64,000 bases of DNA from G963556115 sp963675945 (GCA_963675945.1 OY780932.1:3844001-3908000), one strand, 5' to 3'. Shown: positions 9,048-18,841, counted from the first letter of the stretch. Numbers and translations are program-made. Notes: generated by a model not told the origin, from the sequence alone.

Positions 9048-9635
9048 TCAATCTTGTTTATGCACCGATATTGCATCCCAAGCCATATTGAAGACCACCT
9101 CCAGATCCTTTTTCTGCAAACGCCGCTTATAACAACGCTTCTCCTCTATCGCCAAGGTCACTATCGGCTTGAACATAAAGCGCACAACATACTCATAAGG
9201 TACATCCTTGACCATCCCCAACTTCACCGCCGCCTCAAGCATCTCATAAAACTTGAGCATTCCCGGATCTTTATCGACCATATCAATCAGCTCCAGATAA
9301 GGCGAAGTTCCGAACTGCTCCAAAAAATCCGCTCGGTCATAATGCTCAAGCATATAATCAAAGAGATTCAGGCAGATCTGTCGAAAGCACTCCCGCGTCG
9401 GTTCAAAAGGACTAATACGTTGGAGCATATACTCCCCAATCTCGCACTTGATATCATTATAGGTCGAGACCAGCAAATCCTCTTTATTCTCAAAATAAAT
9501 ATACAGCGTCGAAGGCGAGACTCCAGCCTCAGCCGCAATCTTCGCTACAGAACTTGCCGCAAAACCGACCATATTGACCAGCTTTACCGTAGCCTCAACC
9601 AACGCTCTTCTTTTTTCATCATCTTTTATACGCAT
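9048..9635 (-). CDS. TetR/AcrR-family transcriptional regulator
   Basis: A 195-residue DNA-binding repressor. The N-terminal helix-turn-helix reads VAKIAAEAGVSPSTLYIYFENKEDL, a textbook TetR motif, followed by an all-helical ligand-binding domain. I start it at ATG 9635 (MRIKDDEKR) because the family begins close to this point; an upstream start adds 12 unrelated residues, and neither has a strong ribosome site. It is monocistronic with its own terminator. No obvious target gene is divergent from it, so its regulon is unknown. Confidence 0.9.
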   Translation of the reverse strand: MRIKDDEKRRALVEATVKLVNMVGFAASSVAKIAAEAGVSPSTLYIYFENKEDLLVSTYNDIKCEIGEYMLQRISPFEPTRECFRQICLNLFDYMLEHYDRADFLEQFGTSPYLELIDMVDKDPGMLKFYEMLEAAVKLGMVKDVPYEYVVRFMFKPIVTLAIEEKRCYKRRLQKKDLEVVFNMAWDAISVHKQD

Positions 9636-10002
9636 AATCTTTATATTACCAGCCTTAAAAAAACAAGTCAAGTCAATTATCCATAAACCAACAAAAACAA
9701 CAATGAGTATTAATCACATACATACTATAACTCTTTATAACCCGATGCAATCAAACTCCAAAAATTTTCAGGATTAACTCAAACCTAATACAAAAAGAAT
9801 ATTTCTTTCACAAAAATATATATAGTTATAGTCATACAAGAAATAGTTATTATTAAAACATCACATACACAACACAATAGTCAAAAAATGGCATGCTTCT
9901 CTAGCGCTCACTTGCAGAGAGGCATCGTTTTTTTTTGCCCCCAACACATATAACTATCCCAAGCAGCATATTACTGAAAAATATTTCCGTCCAGATGCTT
10001 AT
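9636..10002. other. AT-rich intergenic region before the trk operon end
   Basis: No gene is visible. It holds the bidirectional terminator at 9893-9936 and presumably the TetR promoter. Confidence 0.6.
9893..9936. terminator. Bidirectional terminator downstream of the trk operon
   Basis: Arms at 9893-9902 and 9916-9925 pair over 10 bp with one G-T wobble. Nine T follow on the plus strand and six T follow, after a four-base gap, on the minus strand. It ends the minus-strand trk operon. Confidence 0.78.
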
Positions 10003-10668
10003 CTACACCCGTGGCTGCTGTTTACTGTCGAGTACGGCATTCACCGTATCATACAGCAGCTTGACCTCAGAGGAGTCACCTGTCCCCGAACAACGCCGCA
10101 GTTTATCCCCATGCATATTCGCCATAAGCACTGCATAAACCTCCTCCAACGGCACAAGCAGATTGCGCCGCACCACCCGTATCAGGAGTATCGCCACCAA
10201 AAATACCGCCGAGGCCATAAAGACAACCCCCCAGGCGCCCGCACTCCCCAGCTTCTTAGCCCTGACATCCTCAGCATACATCGCCTGACGGTTAATTGTA
10301 CTCAGTTTGACAATCGCCTTTACCGTCTCCCGAGAGGCTTTATGGTCACCTGCAAAAGCCGCCTTATAAGACTTATTAATTGCATCTATAGCCGTTGGTT
10401 CTTCATTCTCGGTAATATTACGCTGAGCTCGCTCCAGAGCCCGGGTAAAGTCCTCCAACAGTTCTTGATTCTCCTCTTTATCCGTTCCCAGCTTGGCAAT
10501 GCTTACCAGCATATTCTGGCAATACACCAAAGTACGGGTATTTTTATGAATTAGAATATCAATAACCGGCGACATACGCATAAAGCCCCAGATTGAGCCG
10601 AAAGCCATCAGCAAGTTGAGTATAATCAATATCCACGCCCCTACTTTGACACTATTCACAAGCTTCAT
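10003..10668 (-). CDS. Two-helix membrane protein with HAMP-like C-terminus
   Basis: A 221-residue protein built like the input half of a chemoreceptor or sensor kinase. One membrane helix lies at about 10-32, then a roughly 110-residue helical periplasmic region, a second helix at about 145-165, and a HAMP-like segment (VPLEEV ... MHGDKLRR ... DSSEVKLLYDTVNAVL). It stops there, with no kinase, cyclase or methyl-accepting domain. Its ATG is one base after the trkA stop and its SD (AAAGGA) lies inside trkA, so it belongs to the trkH-trkA operon. It could modulate the K+ transporter or pair with a separate output protein. That role is inferred. Confidence 0.75.
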   Translation of the reverse strand: MKLVNSVKVGAWILIILNLLMAFGSIWGFMRMSPVIDILIHKNTRTLVYCQNMLVSIAKLGTDKEENQELLEDFTRALERAQRNITENEEPTAIDAINKSYKAAFAGDHKASRETVKAIVKLSTINRQAMYAEDVRAKKLGSAGAWGVVFMASAVFLVAILLIRVVRRNLLVPLEEVYAVLMANMHGDKLRRCSGTGDSSEVKLLYDTVNAVLDSKQQPRV

Positions 10669-10669
10669 A

Positions 10670-11329
10670 TTATAATTCCTTTACCAACCTGGCGATCGAC
10701 GGTTCGCTGGAGACGAGAATCAGATGATCCTTGGCGCGGATCGGTTCATCAGGCAAGGGTTGCACCACCCTGCCGTCCTCGGCTCGGCGCACCCCGGCAA
10801 CCATTACCCCGTACTTACTCGGTAACGACAATTCAATGAGAGTCTTACCAATTATTGACTCCTGCGGGCTAATCTCAGTAAGGTGCAGATCGTCGCCGAG
10901 ATTGGTATCCACAATAACATTACTATAAAGAATTCGGGTGGCAAAGCGCCTGCCGAACTCAAGCTCTGGATTGACAATCTGATGTGCCCCGACCAGACGG
11001 AGTATCCGCTGATGCATCCGGTCGCTCGCCCTGGCCACAATCAACGGCGTACCCATCTGGCGCAGCAGAGCAGTACAGATAATCGAAGCTTCACGTGAGT
11101 CATCACCGATACAGCACACCGCCACATCACGCTTACCCGGCTCCAGCCTGGCGAGTTCCACCTCATCGGTAGCATTCAGAATCAGCGCATGAGTAGCAAA
11201 TCTTGCCGCCTCTTCAACCAGGTTTCTATCGGTATCCACCGCCAGAACTTCAGCGCCCTTCTCGGTAAGGGTGTTGGCCAGCGACATTCCAAACTGTCCC
11301 AGCCCAATTATCAAAATCTGTTGTGCCAT
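10670..11329 (-). CDS. trkA: K+ uptake regulatory subunit TrkA/KtrA
   Basis: Cytoplasmic gating ring subunit of the K+ uptake system. The N-terminal RCK domain has a Rossmann nucleotide motif (GLGQFGMSLA, with the acidic VDTD strand end), and the C-terminal RCK_C domain covers about 135-219. At 219 residues it is a single RCK_N-RCK_C unit, as in KtrA, not the double unit of E. coli TrkA. ATG at 11329 follows GGGAGTAAG and lies 15 bases after the trkH stop. Confidence 0.93.
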   Translation of the reverse strand: MAQQILIIGLGQFGMSLANTLTEKGAEVLAVDTDRNLVEEAARFATHALILNATDEVELARLEPGKRDVAVCCIGDDSREASIICTALLRQMGTPLIVARASDRMHQRILRLVGAHQIVNPELEFGRRFATRILYSNVIVDTNLGDDLHLTEISPQESIIGKTLIELSLPSKYGVMVAGVRRAEDGRVVQPLPDEPIRAKDHLILVSSEPSIARLVKEL

Positions 11330-11344
11330 AATCTTACTCCCGTA

Positions 11345-13345
11345 TCAGGTCAGAGATATCTTCTCTGAGAGGTATCCGGAATCATCGGTATAGTTATTAT
11401 TGCTCATCAACATAAAGAGACTTATTGGACCGACTCTGCCGGCAAACATCACAAAAATTACGATTACCTTGCCTATCTCATCGAGCTGCGGTGTCGCCCC
11501 AATGGTCAAGCCAACCGTTCCCAATGCCGAGGTAACCTCGTATATCAGTTCGCGCGCCGATATCTGCTGGGTAACTTCGAGCATCATAATCCCCAAAAAC
11601 CAGACAACCAGCCCGGCGATAACAATGGTTACCGCCCGATAGATCGTAGCCGCAGCAATCCGCTTATTTTGAACTATAACACTCCGGTGATTAACAACAT
11701 TTGCCCAGAAAGTCATCATCAAAACCCCAACCGCGGTCGTTTTGATACCACCCGCCGTACCTCCCGGACTACCACCAATAAACATAAAAGCCAGCATCAA
11801 CAGATAGGTCGGGCTGGTACAACCGCTCAAATCCACCGAATTAAAGCCTGCCGTACGCAGCGTCACCGATTGAAACCAGGCATTATTGAACTTGCCAAAG
11901 ATTGACAAGCCGTTGAGGAAGCCATTCCACTCAAAGATCAAAATAAACATAGTTCCCGAAAAAAGCATAATTACGGTAGTGACCAGAGCGATACGCGCCG
12001 GTAGCGGTGTCACCCTCCCCCTGAGCCAGCGCGGCACCAGCAGTACTGTCGCCGGCGCTATCCCGCCGAGGATGATAAGTAACGCCACTATATGTAGAAT
12101 CAGCGGCTGATCCTGATACGGCAGCAGACTCTCACTCTGCAACGCAAAACCGGCATTACAGAAAGCTGAAACTGCAGTAAATATCCCACGAAAACAGGCG
12201 TAACCGAGCCTGTCACCATAATTATAAAATAACAGACTCAGAATCACCGCCCCAATCCCTTCGATAATAAAGGTATATTTAAAGATCCGCGACAGTGAGT
12301 CTAGTAACTCATTATGATCGGTATCAGTCATTGAAACCATGAGTCGTTCCTGCTTGAGGCTGAGTCTGCGCCCCATCGCATGGAGCGCCATAGTAGTAAT
12401 ACTCATGATTCCCAATCCTCCCAACTGAATAAGCAGGAGTATCGCAACCTGCCCGAAACCGCTGAAATCAATCGGTGTATCCTTGACAATCAACCCAGTC
12501 ACACAGACCGCACTCACCGAGGTAAAAGCCGCATCGACCAGATTTAGCGGCGAAGAAGCAGCCGACCACGGCAGCAGCAAGAGAATTGTCCCAAAACTAC
12601 AGAGCAAGAAGAAACTCACCAGCAGCACCCGCGCCGGATGGCTGAGCATGACATCTGCCCACTGCGCATTGAACTCACCGATCCGCCGGTCACGCGGCAG
12701 CAGCACCAACGCCAGAAAGACCAGCAGAAAAGCCAGAGGCAACAGATAAGTATCAGCAACGAAGAAGAGTATAACCCCGAGAACACTGAGCGAAAAGAGC
12801 GCATAAACCACGTAAAAAATAGCACGTTTGAGTATAGCCCAGTAAAGATAGAGCCCGAAGGCAATAAATACCGATAGCGCAATTACCCTTGGCAGATACT
12901 TTACGCTCGTGGAAGAGAGAAGGACATTCACCAGTAAGAGCGGCAATAGTGCGATCATTCCCCACAAAGCCCGTCGCCGCGCCAAAGAACTCGCCGAACT
13001 CGGCACCAGTTCCTTGACCGTCGAGTAATCGAAATAGGCAAAGAACGCCCCGATCGCCAGCACCGTCACCGCCAGAGTAGGTCCCGGATCCTTGAGCACA
13101 AAACGCAGCGTAGAGCAATACCCGATAATTACCGCAAGCATGCCAATTAGTTTGCCGAGCCAAGGACGATGCATCAGAATAAAGGCTGAAGCAAAGAGGA
13201 GTACGGAACAACTCAGCGCCAGCACGAACTCCAATTGCTGCAACCGATAAGCTCCATGGCTGAGTACAAAGATCAGCGGCACCGGAGCCAGCACCATCAA
13301 GCCACCTTCCAGCCCTACCCCGGATCTGAATGCTCTATCCTTCAT
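11345..13345 (-). CDS. trkH: K+ transporter TrkH/KtrB with extra N-terminal membrane domain
   Basis: Ion-conducting subunit of the K+ uptake system. Four selectivity-filter-like loops are visible (SVCVTGL, SAFCNAGF, TLRTAGFN and SALGTVGL), together with the GGSPGGTAGGIKT segment of the gating region. KtrB proteins are about 450 residues. This one has 666, the extra being about 220 N-terminal residues with six or seven hydrophobic helices. Such longer forms are known in several phyla. It is the first gene of the operon, with GGGAAGGGT before the ATG. Confidence 0.92.
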   Translation of the reverse strand: MKDRAFRSGVGLEGGLMVLAPVPLIFVLSHGAYRLQQLEFVLALSCSVLLFASAFILMHRPWLGKLIGMLAVIIGYCSTLRFVLKDPGPTLAVTVLAIGAFFAYFDYSTVKELVPSSASSLARRRALWGMIALLPLLLVNVLLSSTSVKYLPRVIALSVFIAFGLYLYWAILKRAIFYVVYALFSLSVLGVILFFVADTYLLPLAFLLVFLALVLLPRDRRIGEFNAQWADVMLSHPARVLLVSFFLLCSFGTILLLLPWSAASSPLNLVDAAFTSVSAVCVTGLIVKDTPIDFSGFGQVAILLLIQLGGLGIMSITTMALHAMGRRLSLKQERLMVSMTDTDHNELLDSLSRIFKYTFIIEGIGAVILSLLFYNYGDRLGYACFRGIFTAVSAFCNAGFALQSESLLPYQDQPLILHIVALLIILGGIAPATVLLVPRWLRGRVTPLPARIALVTTVIMLFSGTMFILIFEWNGFLNGLSIFGKFNNAWFQSVTLRTAGFNSVDLSGCTSPTYLLMLAFMFIGGSPGGTAGGIKTTAVGVLMMTFWANVVNHRSVIVQNKRIAAATIYRAVTIVIAGLVVWFLGIMMLEVTQQISARELIYEVTSALGTVGLTIGATPQLDEIGKVIVIFVMFAGRVGPISLFMLMSNNNYTDDSGYLSEKISLT

Positions 13346-13901
13346 ACCCTTCCCTTACCACCCTTTCTCGGTCATCCCCGCTACATCCTAGCCCTCTCAA
13401 CGGAGATGAAATAAAACGCGTAACCACCTACCAACAGAAGAATCAATTGCTTTATTTTACTAATCTCTCCGCCCCAAACAAGCTTTATCTCACAAAGCAG
13501 AATTATTAAACATCTTCAATCCTTAATTACACAACTTTAAAATATTATTATTATAACCAAGAATATGCCAGCAATACTACTCGCCTTAAAGCACCAAATA
13601 CTAAAGGCAACAATATACTCACACACCGTCAATATCCCGAGAATTAGTATTAAACCGTTTAGCTGTGTTACTCATTTTTCCTTAGTGCGTTACACATTGA
13701 CTCAACTTAACCCTCAAATATTAATTCCTCAATTACGCATTTAAGCAGGCAAAGATATATCCTCTTTACAATTCAGCAGAGCATAACTGCTATATATTTC
13801 CCAACCTCATTCCTGATTATTTATCTCTTTTACCCACAACACCTAATACTGAGTTACAACAAGGTCAGAAATATTTTCATAACAAAAGACAAATATTTTT
13901 G

Positions 13902-13929
13902 TTGCAAATTTCCAGACATCTTCTATACT
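13902..13929 (+). promoter_or_regulatory. Sigma70-like promoter of ppdK
   Basis: TTGCAA at 13902-13907 and TATACT at 13924-13929 are separated by 16 bp. Transcription would begin near 13936, giving a leader of about 445 bases before ppdK. The -35 overlaps the AACAAAA/TTTTGTT inverted repeat, a possible operator. Confidence 0.5.
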
Positions 13930-14015
13930 AACGCGCATACACATAAATATTGTGTTTGTGAATTGTTTGTTTATTGCATCCTAGATGCATTGTAGTTGGT
14001 TAGAGTGTAAGTAGT

Positions 14016-14099
14016 GTTCACCATAGCGGGGTAGGTTTCTCTCTTTCTTACGTCTTTTCCGGGCTGTTTTTGTGAACAGTAAACCTGAAAAAGAGGGAG
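14016..14099 (+). promoter_or_regulatory. Possible structured leader RNA of ppdK
   Basis: Three segments occur in order and then recur as complements in the same order. GTTCAC (14016-14021) matches GTGAAC (14072-14077), AGGTTT (14033-14038) matches AAACCT (14081-14086), and CTCTCTTTC (14039-14047) partly matches the purine-rich 14087-14099. Pairs in this crossing order cannot all form in one simple hairpin, so a pseudoknot or a choice between alternative folds is implied. The class is unknown. Confidence 0.35.
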
Positions 14100-14381
14100 T
14101 GAAATATACTCTGCCGGCAGATATTACAGGCATTCTTCTACCGATCCACTACTGCAATATAAGTACAGCAGTTACACTAGGCTCGCCAAAGCTATTAACG
14201 TAAGTCAGGCAAGCGCATGATCGGTATACTACTTTCTCTAGCGCCTTTCGAGAATAGTACATAAACCACTATCTTACCTCCAACTCTACTACGGTTCACC
14301 TCTGATGCGATATGTCCAGGTTCGCGCGTCTACAGTTGCTAGGTAGTGCGCAACTATCATGTATTAAAAGGAGAAACTATC

Positions 14382-17231
14382 ATGTCAAGTAACAAGAAAC
14401 GTATCTTTTTCTTTGGCGGCGGCAGTGCTGAGGGTGACAGGTCACTCAAACCCCTGCTTGGAGGTAAGGGAGCAAATCTTGCCGATATGTCGGCTCAAGG
14501 GCTGCCCGTCCCCCCCGGTTTCACCATCACCACCGAGGTCTGCGCCGAGTACTACGCCAACAACTGTTCCTACCCGGAGGAGCTCTTTACTGAGATCGAC
14601 GCCAATATCAAGAAGGTTGAAGAGGTCACAGGCAAGACCTTCGGCCGGGGCGCCAACCCGCTGTTATTCTCGGTTCGCTCCGGAGCCGCCGTATCTATGC
14701 CGGGAATGATGGACACCGTTCTCAACCTCGGCCTCAACGACACCACCCTGGAATCGCTGATAACGCTCACGAATAACGCTCGTTTCGCCTGGGACGCCTA
14801 TAGACGTTTCTTACAGATGTTCGGTGATGTGGTACTCGGTATCGAGCATCACGACTTCGAAACCGCTCTGGAAAAGATCAAACGCGCATTTGCTGAGAAG
14901 AACAAAATTAATGATGCCGCCACCCTCCAGCAGGAAGCCCTCAACAAAGCCGTCCCCGACACCGCTCTAGGAGTCGACGAACTCAAAGCCGTAGTCGAGG
15001 AGTACAAAGGGGTATACAGCGCCAATGGTCAAGAATTTCCACAAGATCCGCGCCAACAACTGACTGCCGCCATCGACGCCGTATTCAAATCCTGGAACAA
15101 CCCGCGCGCCATAAAATACCGCCAGATCAACGACATCCGCGGCCTCATCGGTACCGCCGTAAATGTCCAGACCATGGTATTCGGTAATAGCGGGGAGAAT
15201 AGTGCAACCGGTGTCGCCTTCACCCGTGACCCCTCTACTGGCGAGAACAAGTATTTCTACGGAGAGTATCTGATCAATGCTCAGGGCGAAGACGTTGTCG
15301 CCGGCATACGCACCCCGCAGCAGATCACCACCGCCGGCTCCAAAGAGTGGGCAACAAATAATAATATCGATGAGGATACTCGCCGCCGGGACTATCCCTC
15401 CCTTGAAGAAGCAATGCCCGAATGTTTCAAGCAGCTCAACGACATACGTATCCGCCTGGAGAAGCATTACCGCGATATGCAGGATCTCGAATTTACCATT
15501 GAGCAAGAAAAACTCTATATGCTCCAGACCCGTAACGGCAAGCGCACCGGTGCCGCCGCAGTACAGATTGCGGTAGATCTCGCTACCGAAGGTTTAATCA
15601 GTGAAGAGGAGGCGCTGCTCTCCATAGAGCCTGAGCAACTCGACCAACTCCTGCACCCGGTATTCAACCCCGAGGCGGAGAAGGCTGCTGACGCCATAGG
15701 GCGTGGTCTTCCTGCCAGTCCGGGAGCAGCCAGTGGCGAGATAGTCTTTACCGCTCAGGACGCCGAGGCAGCAGCTGCTGCTGGGCGCAAGGTAATTCTA
15801 ACCCGTCTTGAGACCAGCCCCGAAGATGTCACTGGCATGCATGTCGCCTCTGGTATCCTTACCGCCAGAGGCGGAATGACCAGCCACGCTGCGGTCGTTG
15901 CCCGCGGCTGGGGCAAGTGCTGTATCTGTGGCTGTTCCGAGTTGCAGATCAACTACACCGCCAAGACCGCGACTATCGGCGGCAGAGTCTTCAAAGAGGG
16001 TGACTATCTCAGTCTCAACGGTTCCAGCGGCATCTTCTACGCTGGCCAGATCGAGAGTATCGCCCCAGAACTCTCCGGCCCCTTCGGCAAGATTATGGAA
16101 TGGGCGGATAAATACCGTAAACTAGCCATCCGCACCAATGCCGACACCCCGCGCGACGCCGGCGCCGCACGTAACTTCGGAGCCGAAGGTATAGGCCTCT
16201 GCCGCACCGAACATATGTTCTTTGAAGGAGAACGTATCATCAGCTTCCGCCGCTTCATCCTGGTGGCTGAGAAGGTAAAACGACTCAAGGACAGACTCGG
16301 GGTCAAGACCCTCGCCGAGGTCGACCCAAGCCTAATCACGGGCAATGAAGAGAAGATGGCGCTAAAGCAGTATGAACAGGCACTAGCTGAACTTCTAGAA
16401 TTACAGCGCGACGACTTCAAAGGTATCTTCAGTGCCATGGATGGTCTTCCCTGCACCATACGCCTGCTGGATCCCCCGCTGCACGAATTCCTGCCTCAAG
16501 ACGAAGCAGGCATAGCCGAGATGGCGCAGAGTATGGGTACGACGGTGGAGGAGATTAAAAACCTGGTCAATTCCCTGCACGAATTCAACCCTATGCTCGG
16601 ACACCGCGGCTGCCGACTCGGCATCACCTATCCAGAGATTACCGCCATGCAGGTTCGCGCTATTATTGAGGCCGCCATCGCAGTAACAGGCAGCCAGCCA
16701 GAGATTATGATCCCGCTGGTGGGCAGTGTCCGCGAACTTGTCAACCAAAAGAATGTAGCAAACCAGGTTATCGCTGATATTATGGCAGAGCAGCAATTGT
16801 CAGAGCTCCCAATAGCGGTAAAGATCGGTACGATGATAGAGGTTCCCCGCGCCGCGATGACCGCCGATGAGATCGTCAAGGAAGCCGACTTTTTCAGCTT
16901 CGGCACCAATGATCTTACGCAGATGGGCTGTGGTTTCTCGCGTGATGACGCAGGTAGCTTCCTTACAGATTATGTCACTGCCGGTATCTACGATTACGAC
17001 CCGTTCCAGAGCCTTGATACCGGAGGTATCGGTCGACTTATAGAGACCGCTATCAAGTTAGCTCGTATCGAAAAACCTGACTTCAAACTCGGTATCTGCG
17101 GTGAACACGGAGGCGACCCACGCTCCATCGAATTCTGCCACCGGGTAGGTCTGAGCTATGTCAGTTGCTCACCGTACCGAGTACCGATCGCCAGACTCGC
17201 CGCTGCCCAGGCCGCCCTCCACGACAAATAA
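14382..17231 (+). CDS. ppdK: Pyruvate, phosphate dikinase
   Basis: It interconverts pyruvate + ATP + Pi and phosphoenolpyruvate + AMP + PPi, a reversible step used in PPi-linked glycolysis or gluconeogenesis. The N-terminal ATP-grasp part begins with LLGGKGANLADM. The swivelling His domain has GGMTSHAAVVARGWG with the phospho-His near residue 502. The C-terminal PEP-binding barrel includes GTNDLTQM, GICGEHGGDP and SCSPYRVPIA. At 949 residues it is longer than the usual 870-900, mainly through an insertion of about 30 residues after the MFFEGERI segment. ATG 14382 follows AAAAGGAG; the upstream GTG at 14346 lacks a site. Confidence 0.96.
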   Translation: MSSNKKRIFFFGGGSAEGDRSLKPLLGGKGANLADMSAQGLPVPPGFTITTEVCAEYYANNCSYPEELFTEIDANIKKVEEVTGKTFGRGANPLLFSVRSGAAVSMPGMMDTVLNLGLNDTTLESLITLTNNARFAWDAYRRFLQMFGDVVLGIEHHDFETALEKIKRAFAEKNKINDAATLQQEALNKAVPDTALGVDELKAVVEEYKGVYSANGQEFPQDPRQQLTAAIDAVFKSWNNPRAIKYRQINDIRGLIGTAVNVQTMVFGNSGENSATGVAFTRDPSTGENKYFYGEYLINAQGEDVVAGIRTPQQITTAGSKEWATNNNIDEDTRRRDYPSLEEAMPECFKQLNDIRIRLEKHYRDMQDLEFTIEQEKLYMLQTRNGKRTGAAAVQIAVDLATEGLISEEEALLSIEPEQLDQLLHPVFNPEAEKAADAIGRGLPASPGAASGEIVFTAQDAEAAAAAGRKVILTRLETSPEDVTGMHVASGILTARGGMTSHAAVVARGWGKCCICGCSELQINYTAKTATIGGRVFKEGDYLSLNGSSGIFYAGQIESIAPELSGPFGKIMEWADKYRKLAIRTNADTPRDAGAARNFGAEGIGLCRTEHMFFEGERIISFRRFILVAEKVKRLKDRLGVKTLAEVDPSLITGNEEKMALKQYEQALAELLELQRDDFKGIFSAMDGLPCTIRLLDPPLHEFLPQDEAGIAEMAQSMGTTVEEIKNLVNSLHEFNPMLGHRGCRLGITYPEITAMQVRAIIEAAIAVTGSQPEIMIPLVGSVRELVNQKNVANQVIADIMAEQQLSELPIAVKIGTMIEVPRAAMTADEIVKEADFFSFGTNDLTQMGCGFSRDDAGSFLTDYVTAGIYDYDPFQSLDTGGIGRLIETAIKLARIEKPDFKLGICGEHGGDPRSIEFCHRVGLSYVSCSPYRVPIARLAAAQAALHDK

Positions 17232-17261
17232 TCACCGTCGCAACATCTGCTTTTTAAGTCT

Positions 17262-17290
17262 ATACCCGGTAAGCCAGGCTTACCGGGTAT
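17262..17290 (+). terminator. Long perfect hairpin after ppdK
   Basis: A 14-base arm (ATACCCGGTAAGCC) is followed by a single A and its exact complement, giving at least 12 paired bases once a minimal loop is allowed. Only TT follows, so it lacks the usual U-tract. It starts 30 bases after the ppdK stop. Confidence 0.6.
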
Positions 17291-17509
17291 TTCAATACTC
17301 ACACTATAAATTTGCACTGCAGGTAAAATTATATCATTTTTATTTACCAATATTTATATTGCTAAATTTTTTACCCGAATATACAATAAGTTTACAAGAG
17401 CTTATTTACAACAATATCTGCAAGTACGAAAAATGATATAAAGATTATACTATAGCGATCTGGCTACGAATTGTAACATTTTTATTAACTCATTTCAGGA
17501 GACTTCAGC

Positions 17510-18841
17510 ATGGCTGCACAAACCAAAACATTCAAGTATTGCAAAATTGTCGATCAAAACGCAATTCTTCCCGGAAGTGACAAGCAGTTTATTAAATTTT
17601 ATTCTCCATGCCTCAACGACTCAGATATAGTCTTCTACGGCAACAATATGGCTTACGAAGGAATTTTTAATGTTAAAATACAGACCGATCTTGCTGCGCA
17701 GCAAGCCGAGAACTCCATCAACACCATCAGTAACAACCATACCAACCTCCCAGGCCTTGCAGATAACCCGCCTACAACATACAATAGTACCGCCGGAAAC
17801 TTTGATGCCTACTCTGCAGCCTCACCTAATATAGCCCCAATAGCCTATTCTTCCGGAGCCGCCCCGGTTATCGCTATCAACAACGATTTTATAACATTCT
17901 TTGCCGCCGACTGGAAGAAAGATATCAAAGGCATCTTTTCATATGCATTCAAAACCAACACTATTCAGACCCTGGCCAGCAGTAGTCAAACCCCATTGAC
18001 TAACTTTTTCTTTGCAAGCCCGACAAACTACCTGGACCGAGCTTATTTCTCTGCTGAATATCTTGATAAAACCGGTACTACCACAAATCTAGGCTTTTAT
18101 GAGAGTAACCTTACAACTGCAGGGCCAACGCAAATCCTTGATTTACTCCAAACCCTTACCCCGTCCGGCAACGCTATAATTGAACTCAACAACCCAAAAA
18201 TCTACCAGTCATCATTCTTCTTTCACGCCACAGGTAATGATGAATACGGAAAAATCTACCGCTCAGAAAAGACACCTTCCGGTCACAAATTAAAATCTTA
18301 CCTTGCTCCCGGTCAAAAACTCGGCGGTATCGGCAGCTATCAGATTCCAACCATGACAGAATACACCTTTATCACAGATATATCCAGTTCTTCAAATATC
18401 CTAGTTATACAAGCCGTACTCTATAAGCCTCCCCATAATAATAACTTCGGACACGGCCTGATAATCTCTCAGAACGACTGCGAACCTATGGTCATCTTCT
18501 CCGACATAGGAAATACGCCAGAAGGCGATGGTCTATATACTGGTAACGGCTATGCTTTTGCCACCGACGGAGTGCGCGTAGCATATATACCTACATACAT
18601 GTCATTTAAAACCGACGACACAAACGTGCAAGAGCTACGCGTCTGGAACAGTGTAACCGGTGCTGATCAACGCGTACTCAATACCATAACACCTTTTGAC
18701 GACAAGAATAAATTTACAACTCTGAATTTCACCACAGATTCTTTTTACAATGGAAAACTCGCCGTCACCGCCGAATACTATGATGACACAAAGCAGAGTT
18801 ATACTAAAGGCGTTTTTGTACTGGATCTAAGTATGTACTAA
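17510..18841 (+). CDS. Predicted seven-bladed propeller-like protein, function unknown
   Basis: A 443-residue protein without signal peptide or membrane helix, and with high Asn, Ser and Thr content. About seven segments share a pattern of a hydrophobic strand, a polar turn and a strand ending in G-I/L-F/Y plus a short reporter strand (for example ITFFAADW...GIFSYAF, YIPTYMSF...LRVWNSV, LAVTAEYY...GVFVLDL). This suggests seven blades of a beta propeller. The fifth contains GHGLIISQNDCEP and a PEGDG turn, reminiscent of repeats in secreted anchor-type proteins. AGGAG lies eight bases before the ATG. Function unrecognised; it may bind ligands or a cell-surface partner. Confidence 0.7.
   Translation: MAAQTKTFKYCKIVDQNAILPGSDKQFIKFYSPCLNDSDIVFYGNNMAYEGIFNVKIQTDLAAQQAENSINTISNNHTNLPGLADNPPTTYNSTAGNFDAYSAASPNIAPIAYSSGAAPVIAINNDFITFFAADWKKDIKGIFSYAFKTNTIQTLASSSQTPLTNFFFASPTNYLDRAYFSAEYLDKTGTTTNLGFYESNLTTAGPTQILDLLQTLTPSGNAIIELNNPKIYQSSFFFHATGNDEYGKIYRSEKTPSGHKLKSYLAPGQKLGGIGSYQIPTMTEYTFITDISSSSNILVIQAVLYKPPHNNNFGHGLIISQNDCEPMVIFSDIGNTPEGDGLYTGNGYAFATDGVRVAYIPTYMSFKTDDTNVQELRVWNSVTGADQRVLNTITPFDDKNKFTTLNFTTDSFYNGKLAVTAEYYDDTKQSYTKGVFVLDLSMY

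Larger units (their letters stand above)
13346..14381 (+). other. 1-kb intergenic region carrying the ppdK promoter and long leader
   Basis: No protein gene is convincing. It holds a small hairpin at 13975-13989 (TGCATC/GATGCA), an AACAAAA/TTTTGTT inverted repeat at 13881-13903 overlapping the -35 element, a promoter at 13902-13929, and a set of complementary segments at 14016-14099. The trkH promoter should lie near its left end. Confidence 0.55.

Noticed and set aside
9054..9686. 210-codon plus-strand frame opposite the TetR gene
   Set aside because: The TetR helix-turn-helix on the other strand is unambiguous.
14967..15506. 179-codon minus-strand frame inside ppdK
   Set aside because: It lies fully within a conserved enzyme gene and has no independent coding signs.
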